Origin: Anniella stebbinsi
Taxonomy: Eukaryota; Chordata; Lepidosauria; Squamata; Anniellidae
NCBI GenBank assembly: GCA_029215795.1
Contig: JARDYH010000001.1
Coordinates: 401,549,154-401,613,153 of the forward strand
Reading direction: 5' to 3'
DNA length: 64,000 nucleotides
The translations under genes and the position numbers were made by a program. Below are positions 43,901-54,250 of this stretch, one piece after another (position 1 is the stretch's first letter; every line of letters begins with the position of its first letter). The notes beneath the pieces are model-generated. The model had not been told where the DNA came from and searched no databases. It saw nothing but the letters and a program-made list of their open reading frames with translations.

Positions 43901-44219
43901 TAGGGTGACCAGATAAAATCCAGGGCAGGGCTCATGTAACTTTAACAGTTGTAGAGAAAAGAGAATTTCAGCCAGTGTCATTTGTATGCAATTAGTTCCT
44001 GGTGAAATTCCCTCTTCATCACAACTGTTAAAGTTGCAGGCACTATACTAGAGGGACCATATACAAAAGAAGGCAGGGCCCCTGCAGTTTTAACTGTTGT
44101 GATGAAGAGGGAATTTCACCAGGAACTAATTGCATACAAATGACATTGGCTGAAATTCCCTTTTCTCTAGAACTGTTAAAGTTACATGAGCCTGACCTGG
44201 ATTTTATCTGGTCACCCTA
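43901..44219. mobile_element. Foldback hAT-like MITE (cluster copy 2)
   Basis: TAGGGTGACCAGATAAAATC to GATTTTATCTGGTCACCCTA. An exact 8-bp duplication, CTATATAC, lies at 43893-43900 and 44220-44227. Confidence 0.95.
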
Positions 44220-44529
44220 CTATATACTGCTAGCCATATATAAAAAAGGTCTCTAAGCATGTTACAAAATCAAAATGCATCATAGTAAATACAAACACAT
44301 GCGTTAAAATGTTTAAACTATTTAAAATCAAAACTAAAAACACAATAAGTAAACAGTATATATTGACGTTCTCTTTATCCGTTTTTATGTTTCATATTTT
44401 ACCTATCATTTTATCATTAGCCACCTTTTAACTATTTGGAAAAGAAAGAAACCATTTTAAGAAATAACTAAATATAATACAAATGATATGTAAATGTTTG
44501 CCAATTCACAGAAACTGCAAGGTTGTCAA

Positions 44530-44570
<41 letters not shown>
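44530..44570. repeat. (TTA)n microsatellite
   Basis: About 12 TTA units immediately left of the next MITE's target site. Confidence 0.9.
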
Positions 44571-44571
<1 letters not shown>

Positions 44572-44582
44572 TACATTTATAT

Positions 44583-44902
44583 TAGGGTGACCAGATAAAA
44601 TCCAGGTCAGGGCTCATGTAACTTTAACAGTTCTAGAGAAAAGGGAATTTCAGCCAGTGTCATTTGTATGCAATTAGTCCCTGGTGAAATTGCCTCTTCA
44701 TCACAACAGTTAAAGTTGCAGGGGCCCTGCCGTCTTTTGTATATGGTCACTCTAGTACAGTGCCTGCAACTTTAACTGTTGTGATGAAGAGGGAATTTCA
44801 CCAGGAACTAATTGCATACAAATGACTCTGGCTGAAATTCCTTTTTCTCTACAACCATTAAAGTTACATGAACCCTGACCTGGATTTTATCTGGTCACCC
44901 TA
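44583..44902. mobile_element. Foldback hAT-like MITE (cluster copy 3)
   Basis: Same ends. An exact 8-bp duplication, ATTTATAT, lies at 44575-44582 and 44903-44910. Its centre (CTTTTGTATATGGTCACTCTAG) is inverted relative to copies 1 and 2, as expected for random orientation. Confidence 0.95.
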
Positions 44903-45609
44903 ATTTATATACCACCCCATAGCAGAAGCTATGGGGCGGGGTTTTTTTGAGCAGAACGTAACATCACTTCTTACTTTTTCCATTCCTTTTCTCTCTTCTG
45001 TTCCACAGTACATACACTTATCACCCTTACACTCTTTTTTTCTCTGAATCTCATTAGCAAACATTATTATAGTAATCAGATTTTTACCTTTTTATCCTTG
45101 TTGGCTTTTATTGGGGGGGAAATCCACGCATTTTATTTCCTACATTTCAATTTGGATTCTCAAACACCCACACACAGAGTGAGAGAGAGTTTTATAAATA
45201 AGGAAACCTTGAACATTCCTATTCGCTTTTCACTTTCTTGCCATTAAAGACAACTTCTCTGCTTCCTAGACTTTCAGAAATTGGCTGTAATCCAGTGCAC
45301 AGTTATGTCCCAGTGAAATCAATGGTATGTAAGTGCAGATTCAATAGTGTACGTGATTGTGGCCCTCACTGATGCAACCCCAGTGAAGGGGTAGAGCTAT
45401 GAAGGACAGGGATGGCATAGAAATGTCTGGAGAGATGCCATGCTTTACATGTGTATAAGGCTTACATCAGCAGCAGCAGATTGGAGATAAAAGCTGTTAA
45501 CTGCTGGCTCTAGGGAAGATGTTAGCAAGCCTGATGGGGAATCCTTGTGGAATGTATCTGGATTTTGTGTTACAGGTTCCCCATGCCTGGTATAAGGTCA
45601 CAGGTCCAA
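44903..45609. other. Non-genic sequence
   Basis: No gene supported. 45290-45370 resembles the old ATCCAGTGCACAGTTATGTC...CAGTGAAATCAATGG palindrome family. Confidence 0.35.
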
Positions 45610-45655
45610 TAGGATAGCCATGTGTCCTCTTCTACAAAGGACTGTCCTCTGTTTA

Positions 45656-46549
45656 ACATTTATATGAAACCACTGGGAGAGATCATCTGGAGGCATGGGG
45701 CAGGGTGCTATCAGTATGCTGATGACACCCAAATATATTTCTCTATGCCTTCGACAATAGCATCAGCTAAGGATAATACGTCTCCTCTGAATGAATGCTT
45801 GGAGGCAGTAATGGGCTGGATGAGGAAAAACAAACTGAAGCTGAATCCAGACAAGACAGAGGTGCTTGCTGTCAAAGGCCACAACCTGGGTTTGGAGGTG
45901 TGCCAATCAGTTCTGGATGGGGTTACACTCCCCCTGAAAGATTGTGTTTGCAGCTTGGGGGTACTCCAGGATCCGTCACTCCAAATGACAGCCCAGATAG
46001 ATGCGACGGCCAAGAGTGCCTACTATCAGCTTCGGCTGTGCCCCTTCCTAGAGTTGGAAGACCTAAAGATGGTAGTGCATGCGCTGGTAACTTTGAGGCT
46101 CAACTTCTGCAATGCACTGTACATAGGGCTACCTTTGTGCCTAGTCCAGAAACTTCAACTAGTTCAAAATATGGCAGCCAGGTTGGTCACCGGTACACCT
46201 AGGGGTGACCACATTACACCAGTCTTAAAATCATTCCACTGGTTGCCAATTAGTTTCCAGGTGACATATAAAGTGTTGGTTATTACCTTTAAAACCCTAC
46301 ATGGTTTGGGTCCAGGTTACCTGCCTTCTCCCGTATAATCCGCCCCACACACTCAGGTCCTTTGGGAAGAATTTACTTCAATCAGCCAGAACTAGGCTAA
46401 CAAGTGTTTCCCAGAGGACTTTCTCTTCTGCTGCTCCCAGACTGTGGAGTGGCCTGCCGGGAGAGATTCAACAACTTAGCAGTCTTGTTGAATTTAAAAG
46501 AGCCGTGAAGACTGATCTCTTCCGGCAGGCCTACCTAGTTGAACTTTAA
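45656..46549 (+). pseudogene. L2-type reverse transcriptase C-terminal remnant
   Basis: The frame reads the RT active-site box QYADDTQIYF near 45710-45735, then NKLKLNPDKTEVL, RLNFCNALYIGLP, QLVQNMAARLV, HITPVLKSFHWLPI and LHGLGPGYL. These are the ordered motifs of the L2/CR1-group RT C-terminal region. The frame stops at 46338. The matching L2 C-terminus (NPPHTLRSFG, RTFSSAAPRLWSGLPGEI, LFRQAY) continues in another frame from about 46325 to 46549, so a frameshift separates the two. The endonuclease and the N-terminal RT blocks are absent. The element cannot be active. Confidence 0.93.
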
Positions 46550-46664
46550 GATGCTTTTAATAATGTATTAGTTTTATTTGTTTTAAATGTTTTATCTATT
46601 TTATGGTCTTTGTGTTTATATTTATTGTTGCTCCCCACCTTGATCCAGAGGGAGAGGCGGGTAA

Positions 46665-46695
<31 letters not shown>

Positions 46696-46697
46696 AT
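45656..46697 (+). mobile_element. 5'-truncated L2-type LINE
   Basis: The C-terminal half of an L2-like ORF2 is followed by the 3' UTR (TTTTATTTGTTTTAAATG), GCTCCCCACCTTGATCCAG, GGGAGAGGCGGGTAATAAAT and an (AAAT)n tail to 46697. Truncation just upstream of the RT catalytic motif is typical of incomplete target-primed reverse transcription. It landed inside a MITE (45610-47034). Confidence 0.92.
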
Positions 46698-47296
46698 ATT
46701 ATTATTATCCTCGATTTGAAGAGCTGTCCAGTCCAATTACAATTTAAAGATAAAGAACCATAAGAATTGTGTCCTATCAGCACTTAGCACCTGGACAGCA
46801 GATTGAACAGGCAGGCACACACACTCACAGATCATCTGGTCACAGTCTTTCACAGTATGGTGAGATGTACTGTAGTTCAATTTAAATCCATTTGGAAATC
46901 ATTATTTCTAAATTAGCAACTATCTACATAAATTAGTATGCATACATTTTATGCAAATCACTGACCTCTTTTGTTCTCTATTTTTTTAAGTGAGGCCTGC
47001 CCTCTTTTTAAAAAATTCATAATTGGCCACCCTACGTGTTAAAAAGGAAGGAAGACTGAGAAAGATCTCAGAGAACCACTGCCAGCCAGAGCTGGTGATT
47101 TACGGCTAACAGTATAAGTCATCTCTTTATATAGTTTGACATCGCTCTCAGCTCTTCTCGGTCTGTGCCCAGGGTTCACCTCACCATTTTCAAGGCCCCC
47201 AAAAAAGGATTTGATAGTCTCACATATCTTAGGAACTAGAGTTCCTTCTAACTTAATACTCCTGGGATTTCTCTAGGCCATGGGCTGTGACTTTAA

Positions 47297-47430
47297 GGGT
47301 ACAATCCTATGCATGTTTGGACAGAAAAAAGACCCCCAGTTCCCAGTATTTACAAACTAGTAAGGCTGGCTGGTGCATGCTGGGAGTTGTAGGACATTAT
47401 TTAGTCTAAACATGCATAGGATTGCACCCT
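47297..47430. mobile_element. Palindromic ATCCTATGCATG-type MITE
   Basis: GGGTACAATCCTATGCATG on the left mirrors CATGCATAGGATTGCACCC on the right, with GCTGGGAGTTGTAGGAC inside. 54738-54810 is a left-half relative. Confidence 0.85.
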
Positions 47431-47434
47431 AAAT

Positions 47435-48134
47435 TGCTCTAATGTTATACATGCCAATAACCCATTAGAAGTGTATGTGCATCTTTATGTATCTTTGTAT
47501 TTGTATCAGGTTTTGTTGGGTGGGGGACAATGGAACCTCCATTCAGGTCTATGAAGGAAAGAAAATGAATGTTGGAATTGCCACTAACCCATGCAACCAG
47601 TTTAAAAAGAGCTAACTAGGCTAGAAAATTATACTGGAAGCCATTAGGCCTAGATCATGACCTAGTCACTGGAGTTTCTAAATTGGCAGCAGGCTTTGTA
47701 GCAACTCTGCCAGCAACATGTTTTTTTTTAGTCAACAGGCCATCACAATCATAGCAAAACTACAGTGGATTCCTTGTCTCATCCCTCACCCCTCATCCCA
47801 TCATCCTCTTTACAAATCTGAATGCAAGCATGAATATCCAACTTGCAAAGATATGGACACACATGCTCAATGTTCAAGTACAAGTATAAATCCCTGGGGG
47901 CACAGAGAAACATTGTTTAAGAAAGTTCCTGTGTGCAGCAGTTTTGAAGGACAATCTATTCCCTCGGTGGAAGGATGGAATCCTGATGTTGGAAATGATG
48001 CTCATTGGCCTTTGAGCCACAGAACTGGTGAGACTTTGGAAATTTCAGAAAAGACTAATGAGGGCACACACAGAGGAACAAAAGAAAGAAAGCCTGTGCT
48101 ATGAAGCATTTTATTCCCCACATGTATATCTTTA
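47435..48134. other. Non-repetitive stretch with a 128-codon open frame
   Basis: An open frame at 47718-48104 (plus) has no recognisable domain, no promoter or splice context and no relative in the window. I leave it unassigned. Confidence 0.25.
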
Positions 48135-48142
48135 GGGAGCAC

Positions 48143-48553
48143 TAGGGAAGCCAGATATCCTACTTTACAGGGGACAGTCCTCTATTTTGGAAAGCTGGCA
48201 AAGGGCAGTCCTCTATTTGAAGGTGTTCTCTATTTTATGGGCTGTCCAGGCGAAATCTTGTTTGAAGTAAAAAAAAAAACATAAGGAGAGAGAGAGTAGG
48301 CAGAGGTCTTGAAGTTGCCTTAGCAACTTAGCAGCTGGACAATAGACTGAACAGACACACAGATCACCTGGTCAATCTTCTCCGCTATTGTGAAATGTAT
48401 AATTTTTTTCTTTAAATTATGGTAATTATTTCTAAATTTGTACCTATACACATAAATCTGCATATGCAAATGTTACGCAACTTTGTTCCCTCTTTTGGGA
48501 TGATGCATTTCCTTTTCTTTCTTTCTTTTTGCAATGAGTAAGTGGCTATCCTA
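48143..48553. mobile_element. TAGGG-ended hAT-like element, complete copy
   Basis: Begins TAGGGAAGCCAGATATCC and ends AGTGGCTATCCTA, a weak inverted repeat. The flanks GGGAGCAC (48135-48142) and CGGAGTAC (48554-48561) match at 6 of 8. Non-coding, 411 bp. Confidence 0.65.
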
Positions 48554-49173
48554 CGGAGTACAAAGCAGTGATTGGAAGCAAAAGAAGAAGAAAGCTATTG
48601 GCACAGAGACATTGAAAAATTACTCTGCAATGAGTTTTGCACACAAACAGAACATATACTCAATGAGCATTAATATCTTGCTGTGGCTTCTCATTGAAGA
48701 TGATCCCATTTTCTTTAAAATGTGTTTGGGGGCGGGAGGGACAATGCTAGGAACCTTCTCTCAGGAGAATTTGTGATTTATGAGTGACTCCCCTGTTTTC
48801 TAAAGGTTGTGTTTATAAGGGGCGTGTCTAGAGACTTCAGCAATGAGCAGAGATTGTAATGGCAGGGAGCAAAAGCATGCATGAAGGAAGGGAGGATGAA
48901 AATAAAACTGTAGGTGTAGCCAACTCCCACGAATTTGACTGCAGGTTTACCAGACTGGCAGCCAGGAAAGGAAGCAAGCAAACTGATTTATTCACCTATT
49001 GTTATTAGTTAATGCAACAGTCTAGAGTTTCTCCACAGCAGCAAATGTTCCTGTGCCAACAGTTTTTTCTTTTAATTCTGCATTGCTGGCATTAAAAAAA
49101 GGTTTAAATGCTTGTGACATAAAAGGAAGCTTGGATCTGTATACTTTAGAGACCACCTCCTTCTCTACAGCCA

Positions 49174-49560
49174 CAGGGTGACCTTATGAAAAGGAAGAAA
49201 GGGCTCCCATATTTTTAACAGTTGTATCCGGTTACTCTAGTATAGCTCAAGTTACATCTAAAGTCGCCAAATTCTGTGCAGCAGCCATTCGTCGGCGTAG
49301 GGAAATATTAACACTATTGAACCCTATCTGATTGCCTCAAATTGAAGCCTGTATATTTTTACATGTATGACTTGTTCTCTTTGCTATGCTGGTTTTTTAA
49401 CCGTAATAAAGTATTGTATTGTATTGTATTGTATTGTTGTGATGAAGAGGGAATTTCACCAGGTGCTGTATGCATACAAATAGCACCTGCTGGAATTTCC
49501 TTTTCTGTGCAACTGTTAAAGATAGGGGAGTCCTGTCCTCCTTTCCATATGGTCACCTTA
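49174..49560. mobile_element. Foldback hAT-like MITE, deleted and LINE-interrupted
   Basis: Left end CAGGGTGACCTTATGAAAAG and right end CCATATGGTCACCTTA belong to the family. The left inner arm is mostly lost. A LINE 3' end (49246-49436) sits just after the centre motif GGTTACTCTAGTATA. Confidence 0.8.
49246..49436 (+). mobile_element. LINE 3' end with (TATTG)n tail
   Basis: The end of an ORF reads AKFCAAAIRRRREILTLLNP then stop, followed by a 3' UTR with AATAAAG and five TATTG units. It differs from both CR1 and L2 tails here, so it belongs to a third LINE family that I cannot name. Inserted in the MITE. Confidence 0.6.
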
Positions 49561-50352
49561 TCCAACACATTGGGGTTTGGGGGGAAGACTCTGCTCCAGA
49601 TTGTCTTTGGATAACTTTGTGTATCTTTGCCTTCTAAAATGAGCCAGGTAGTTTGCAAGCTGCTCATCTTCTCTGCAGTAGAAGAATTTCCCCTTTTAGG
49701 GAGGCTGCCAGCCTGACTTCTTTCTCGCTCTGGCATTAGGAGAGTAGATAAACAAACAAACAAAGTTGTTTGTTTAAGAAAGGCATGTTCTGGATGAATT
49801 GCTTCTGTTTCCTGGATGCTGGTTCTATGGTGTTTTTATTAATTACTATTGTTAATAGTAACAATGTTTTTGCGCACAGTCTGGATGTCTTATCTGGATA
49901 TAAAGTGAAATAGGCAGATGGGGTGGAGGGAGAATAGATTTAACCCTTCCTTCTCCCCACCCCACTGCCGTGCCAATCTGGATCAGAGGGGGGCATGAGT
50001 CCATTATATATTGTTGTAACAGATAAATATAAATTTCAGTTGAGATGGGATGATCTCCATCAGGACCATGGTGGGGGAGGAAATGTTTAAAGGCCCCTAC
50101 CACCCTCTAAGCTAGGGCCTCAAACTAGATCAGGGCCCTGCACTTACTTTAGAGTTAAAAAAAGAAAACCAGACATTGCTGCTAGCTACCTCTTTAAGGT
50201 ATTGTGTGCTCTGGGTTTAAATCATGCAGGAAACCTGCACAGAAACAGATACCACTGGAGTCGGTTGCTCTCCAACTCATCCAATTAAGGTAGCAGCAGA
50301 GGAGGTAGAAAAAGGATAGACGCTTATGTGGCCCAGGAATGGGGAAGACAAA

Positions 50353-50576
50353 GGCTGCATTCAGACAACACAATAATCAACTGGGGGGGAGAACAATCAT
50401 CAGTTGTATTGATTATCATGTCGTCCGAATGCTGCCATAGTCAACTCAGCGCTAATCCTAATCCACACCACGGTCAATTATTTATTACCATGTTGTGTGG
50501 GGAGTACCCCCTAGATGAACAACTGTAAAGTTGATTATTACCCCACCATTGACTATCGGGTTGTCTGAATGCAGCC
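50353..50576 (-). mobile_element. GGCTGCATTCAGACAAC-type MITE, copy 2
   Basis: Same family as 39053-39278 but in the opposite orientation. The inverted ends GGCTGCATTCAGACAACAC and TTGTCTGAATGCAGCC are exact mates over 16 bp. Confidence 0.9.
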
Positions 50577-50710
50577 ACTTTCTCTCTGACCAACTGCTCC
50601 CACCCCTTTCTTTTCCTTCTCTTCCTCCTCCTCTTCCTCCTCACCTCTCCCTTTCTCCCTGCAATGAGGGGAATAAATCAGGAAAGGAAACATGCTCACG
50701 CACACACACA

Positions 50711-50940
50711 GGCTGCATTCAGACAACACAGTAGTCAATGGTGGGGTAATAATCAACTTTACAGTTGTTCATCTAGGGGGTACTCCCCACACAACATGGT
50801 AATAAATAATCAACTGTGGTGTGGATTAGGATCAGCGCTGAGTTGACTATGGCAGCATTCGGACGACATGATAGTCAATACAACTGATGATTGTTCCCCC
50901 CCCCCCCCCCCGTTGATTATTGTGTTGTCTGAATGCAGCC
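50711..50940 (+). mobile_element. GGCTGCATTCAGACAAC-type MITE, copy 3
   Basis: Ends GGCTGCATTCAGACAACAC and GTGTTGTCTGAATGCAGCC. It contains a run of about 15 C near 50896. It lies 134 bp from copy 2 in inverted orientation, so the two form a large inverted repeat. Confidence 0.92.
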
Positions 50941-51366
50941 AGAGTGGGTTAGGAGAAGGCTGAAAGGATAGGGTTGAATAACATGAAAGGAGAAAGGAAC
51001 CCCATGAAAATGGACTTCCCCCAGGGAAGGGGTGGAAAGTTCCTTCCGGGAGAAAAATAGAGCAGAGACAGTGATGCCGAAACACAGGAGCCGAAAGTGA
51101 AACTGCCAATTGGCCACAGGAGAGAGCATATTGAAGAGGGCCGCTGAGAGGTGTAATAAATCCTGAGCTTATTGTTAATGACAAACCAGGAGGCCGACCT
51201 GCAGAATTAGCAGCCAAGGGCAAAGGCGCAGGAGAAGACCAAGGATAAATCAAAGGAGAAGGCGGCCCACTTGGCAGGGTTGCCTGAATGTGAGTCCATC
51301 TGCTGGACAGCATAGAAGGTAAGACAAACACACATGTGTACACCCATCCAAGGTAAGATAAAGCAA

Positions 51367-51464
51367 CAGCCCTCCCCAACCTGGTGCCCACCAGATAGGT
51401 TGGACTATAATTCCCATAATTCCCAGCCAAGCCAACCAATAGCATGTCAGGATGAGGAAGGTTG
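51367..51464. mobile_element. Palindromic CAGCCTTCC-type MITE
   Basis: CAGCCCTCCCCAACCTGGTG at the left. The right arm is shortened: TCAGGATGAGGAAGGTTG. Confidence 0.75.
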
Positions 51465-51932
51465 ATCTAAACTGCCAAAAGGAGAAAAGTAAATTAAATG
51501 TTCTAGTGGACACATATTCTACATATGACCCCCTGTACCTGAAAGTGATTTTTAAATCTAATATAATTCAAGCAAACCTGCATCAGAATGTTCTGAATTA
51601 TGGCCAGATTATATCTCTCTTTAGGCAAATTAACCTTGCAAAAGTATTGTGCTACCAGGCTATATCATCTTGATTTTATCACAAATAGAACTTTCAAGCT
51701 ATGTATCAATTAGATATGGGAAAATCCAGTTGCTTTAATTATACAGGTGCTCCCATGGTTGTATATCCTGCATTACAAACTTATATTGGACTTATGCCAA
51801 TTTACCTGACATGGTTTCCCCAAAGAATACTGGGAAGTGTAGTTGAGTAGGGATGCTGAGAAGAGTTACCAAATTATGCTTCTAGGAAGGAATTACTGTT
51901 AAACCAACATAAGTTTTGTCATTATCTCCAGC

Positions 51933-52245
51933 TAGGCTGACCATATGAAAAGGAGGACAGGGCTCGTGTAACTTTAACAGTTGTAGAGAAAAGGGCATTT
52001 CAGCCAGTGTCATTTGTATGCAATTAGTTCCTGGTGAAATTCCTTCTTCATCACAACACTTAAAATTGCAGGAGCCTGCTTCTTTTGTATATGGTCACCT
52101 TAGTATAGTGCCTGCAACTTTTAACAGTTGTGATGGAATTTCACCAGGGACTAATTGCATACAAATGACACTGGCTGAAATTCCCTTTTCTCTACAACTG
52201 TTAAAGTTACATGAGCCCTGTTCTCCTTTTCATATGGTCAGCCTA
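51933..52245. mobile_element. Foldback hAT-like MITE (TAGGCTGACC type)
   Basis: TAGGCTGACCATATGAAAAG to CTTTTCATATGGTCAGCCTA. The flanks TCTCCAGC (51925-51932) and TCTCCATC (52246-52253) match at 7 of 8. Confidence 0.93.
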
Positions 52246-52253
52246 TCTCCATC

Positions 52254-52560
52254 CCTTGGATCTTCCAATGTGCATCAGCAGATTCTGATGAGGACAAGAC
52301 TCAGGCTACTTCCTCCAGGGTACGGCTTTCAGTGCCTTACTCAGAGTTTTCCTGGCCAGAAGACACAGCCTTACCATTTCCCCCTGGCTCAGAGGACGAA
52401 TCTCCAGCAGAACCTCCATCTCCTCAGCCTCACAGAAGTCTCAGGCTACAACATCGGGTGAAGACCCTTTAACAGCCCAGTCAACTTCTCCAGGACCTGA
52501 CCATACCACTGATCATGTCAGCTTACATAAGTCTTCAATTGGCTTTAACTCCCTGCTGAG
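52254..52560 (+). repeat. GSEDxSPA repeat family, copy 3
   Basis: Reads GSEDESPAEPPSPQPHRSLR on the plus strand, then CTTCTCCAGGACCTGACC, CTTACATAAGTCTTCAATTG and CTGAGACAACATCC, paralleling 18690-18960. A dispersed coding remnant of unknown element class. Confidence 0.5.
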
Positions 52561-53682
52561 ACAACATCCTCCTATTATTGTTGTAGGAGAGAGTTCCAGT
52601 CAGCAGGACCAACATGGAGCTTGGTTTGTTCTGATAACCATTAGACAGTACTTCCCTTGCAAGCCTCAAGGGACCACAGGACAGGTTTGTGGTTTGGATA
52701 TCCTATCAGTAGTTTTGCACACATTTTAGCCTTTGAATGCTGTACTAAGGGTTCTTTTTAATTGGGGTGATGTGAGAGGAAATCACACTGCAAAGGCTTG
52801 CTGGCCACAGAGACGGCAGGAACTACATCATGCATTAATAACAGCTGGATGCCTTAGAGCCAGGAGGCTCTGACATAACAGCGCAACAGCTATTTCTGAC
52901 AGCTAACAAAAGGAGATGACCCTTCCTGGAGCGAATTGCACACTGCCTCTGGATTAAATTTTGAAGAACTCCCGGATCCTCTGGGGAACTATAGGGTAGC
53001 TTAGTCATGTCAAAAGTGTCACAGGATCAAGGAAGCCCATCTTCCCATCACTAAGCAGGTCTCTGTAGTCTTTCATTCCTAGACTTATATCCAATTTACA
53101 GATATGTCCAGCCATTCCTGGTTTCAAAAATTAAACAGGGCTCTTACCAGTTTGGTAAGAGAGTGCCAAATAGAGAGTGTTCGCCATAATTTTAAGCATC
53201 ACCTTAGAAGACCATTTCTTTTGCCTGTCCACCCTTGTTCAGTACATGCCCAGAGCTAAATGTTCTGAAAAGGCACACTTTCCCCATTCGACAAGACCGT
53301 AAGGCCTGGGACACAAAGAGCAGCAGCATGTCTCAAAGGCCCAGTGAGCATCCCCTCTACAAAATTTAGATTGCTGTCCCCAAGGGAGTCATATTACACA
53401 AAGAATTACCCTGGAGATCAGAGATGAGATGCACAGAAGGGAAAGATCAGCAGTTTTCTTTGCAAAACAGTTTTCAGGGGGCAGAGACACACTTTGGGAA
53501 ACTTGCTTGATAAATGACTTAAGGGGAAGCTGATTTGGTTCACAAATGTTGCATTCGCTTCTGTGTTTTTGTCATCCCCCTCCCCACTAACTCTGATCAA
53601 ACTTGAGAGTCACATCAGGACATCACCCAATATACTTTCTGTAGCTGCAGGAATGGCTTGAGTGAGAGATGACTCCCTAAGG
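52561..53682. other. Non-genic sequence
   Basis: No supported gene or repeat. It may include diverged remains of the same retroelement as 52254-52560. Confidence 0.3.
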
Positions 53683-53800
53683 CAGCCTTCCAGAACCTGG
53701 CACTCTCCAGGTGTTTGGGACAACTTCCAGCATTCCTGATCATTCCTCATGATGGCTGGTGCTGATGGGACCTAAGTCCAAAACAGGTTGGAGAAGGCTG
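53683..53800. mobile_element. Palindromic CAGCCTTCC-type MITE
   Basis: CAGCCTTCCAGAACCTGGCA is mirrored by CAGGTTGGAGAAGGCTG. The flanks CCCTAAGG and CCATAGGA match only partly. Confidence 0.8.
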
Positions 53801-53940
53801 CCATAGGATATACCTGAGGGAATACAAAACCTGTTTCACTAAAGGCAAATATGGGATTAATGGACACATAACCAGTTGCTATCCATCTTCCAAACCACCT
53901 TCAACTCCACCCCCCTAAATTATCATCTAACTCCAGAACA

Positions 53941-53981
53941 TATTATTATTATTATTATTATTACCACCACCACCACCACCT
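53941..53981. repeat. Compound microsatellite (ATT)n(ACC)n
   Basis: (TAT)n passes directly into (CAC)n. Confidence 0.9.
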
Positions 53982-54182
53982 TCGGTTTTTAAAAGAGGTA
54001 AATCAGTTGCCCTCAAAGAAGAGTCAACTTACTCAAAATGCATTGTGTGTACTTTACTGCTAGAGGAGTAAAGATCTGTTGTTTGAGGGGGCAGGTGTAA
54101 TTTTCAGCCTCTTCACCAAACTACAATTCCCATGATTTGGGGAGAAGGTGGTGACATAGCAAAAACATTATAGTACATGATA

Positions 54183-54250
54183 AGAACATAGGAAGAGCCA
54201 TGCTGCATCAGACTAACGGTCCATCTAGTAGTCCAGCATTCTGTTCATGT
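54183..54250. mobile_element. Short SINE-like fragment
   Basis: AAGAACATAGGAAGAGCCAT, GCATCAGACTAACGGTCC and CCAGCATTCTGTTCATGTGG. Same family as 24670-24735. Confidence 0.65.

Larger units (their letters stand above)
45610..47034. mobile_element. TAGGG-ended hAT-like element split by an L2 insertion
   Basis: The head at 45610-45655 (TAGGATAGCCATGTGTCCTC, AGGACTGTCCTCTG) and the body at about 46704-47034 (GAAGAGCTGTCCAGTCC, CACCTGGACAGCAGATTGAA, GGCCACCCTA) are collinear with the intact element at 48143-48553. The L2 element in between is the insertion. Confidence 0.65.

Noticed and set aside
42870..44902. Regularly spaced repeats that might suggest a CRISPR-like array
   Set aside because: The repeats are 320-bp transposons with target duplications in vertebrate DNA, not short direct repeats with spacers.
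47718..48104. 128-codon plus-strand frame in apparently unique DNA
   Set aside because: Codon content and context show nothing gene-like. It could be a retroelement or pseudogene remnant, but I cannot support it.
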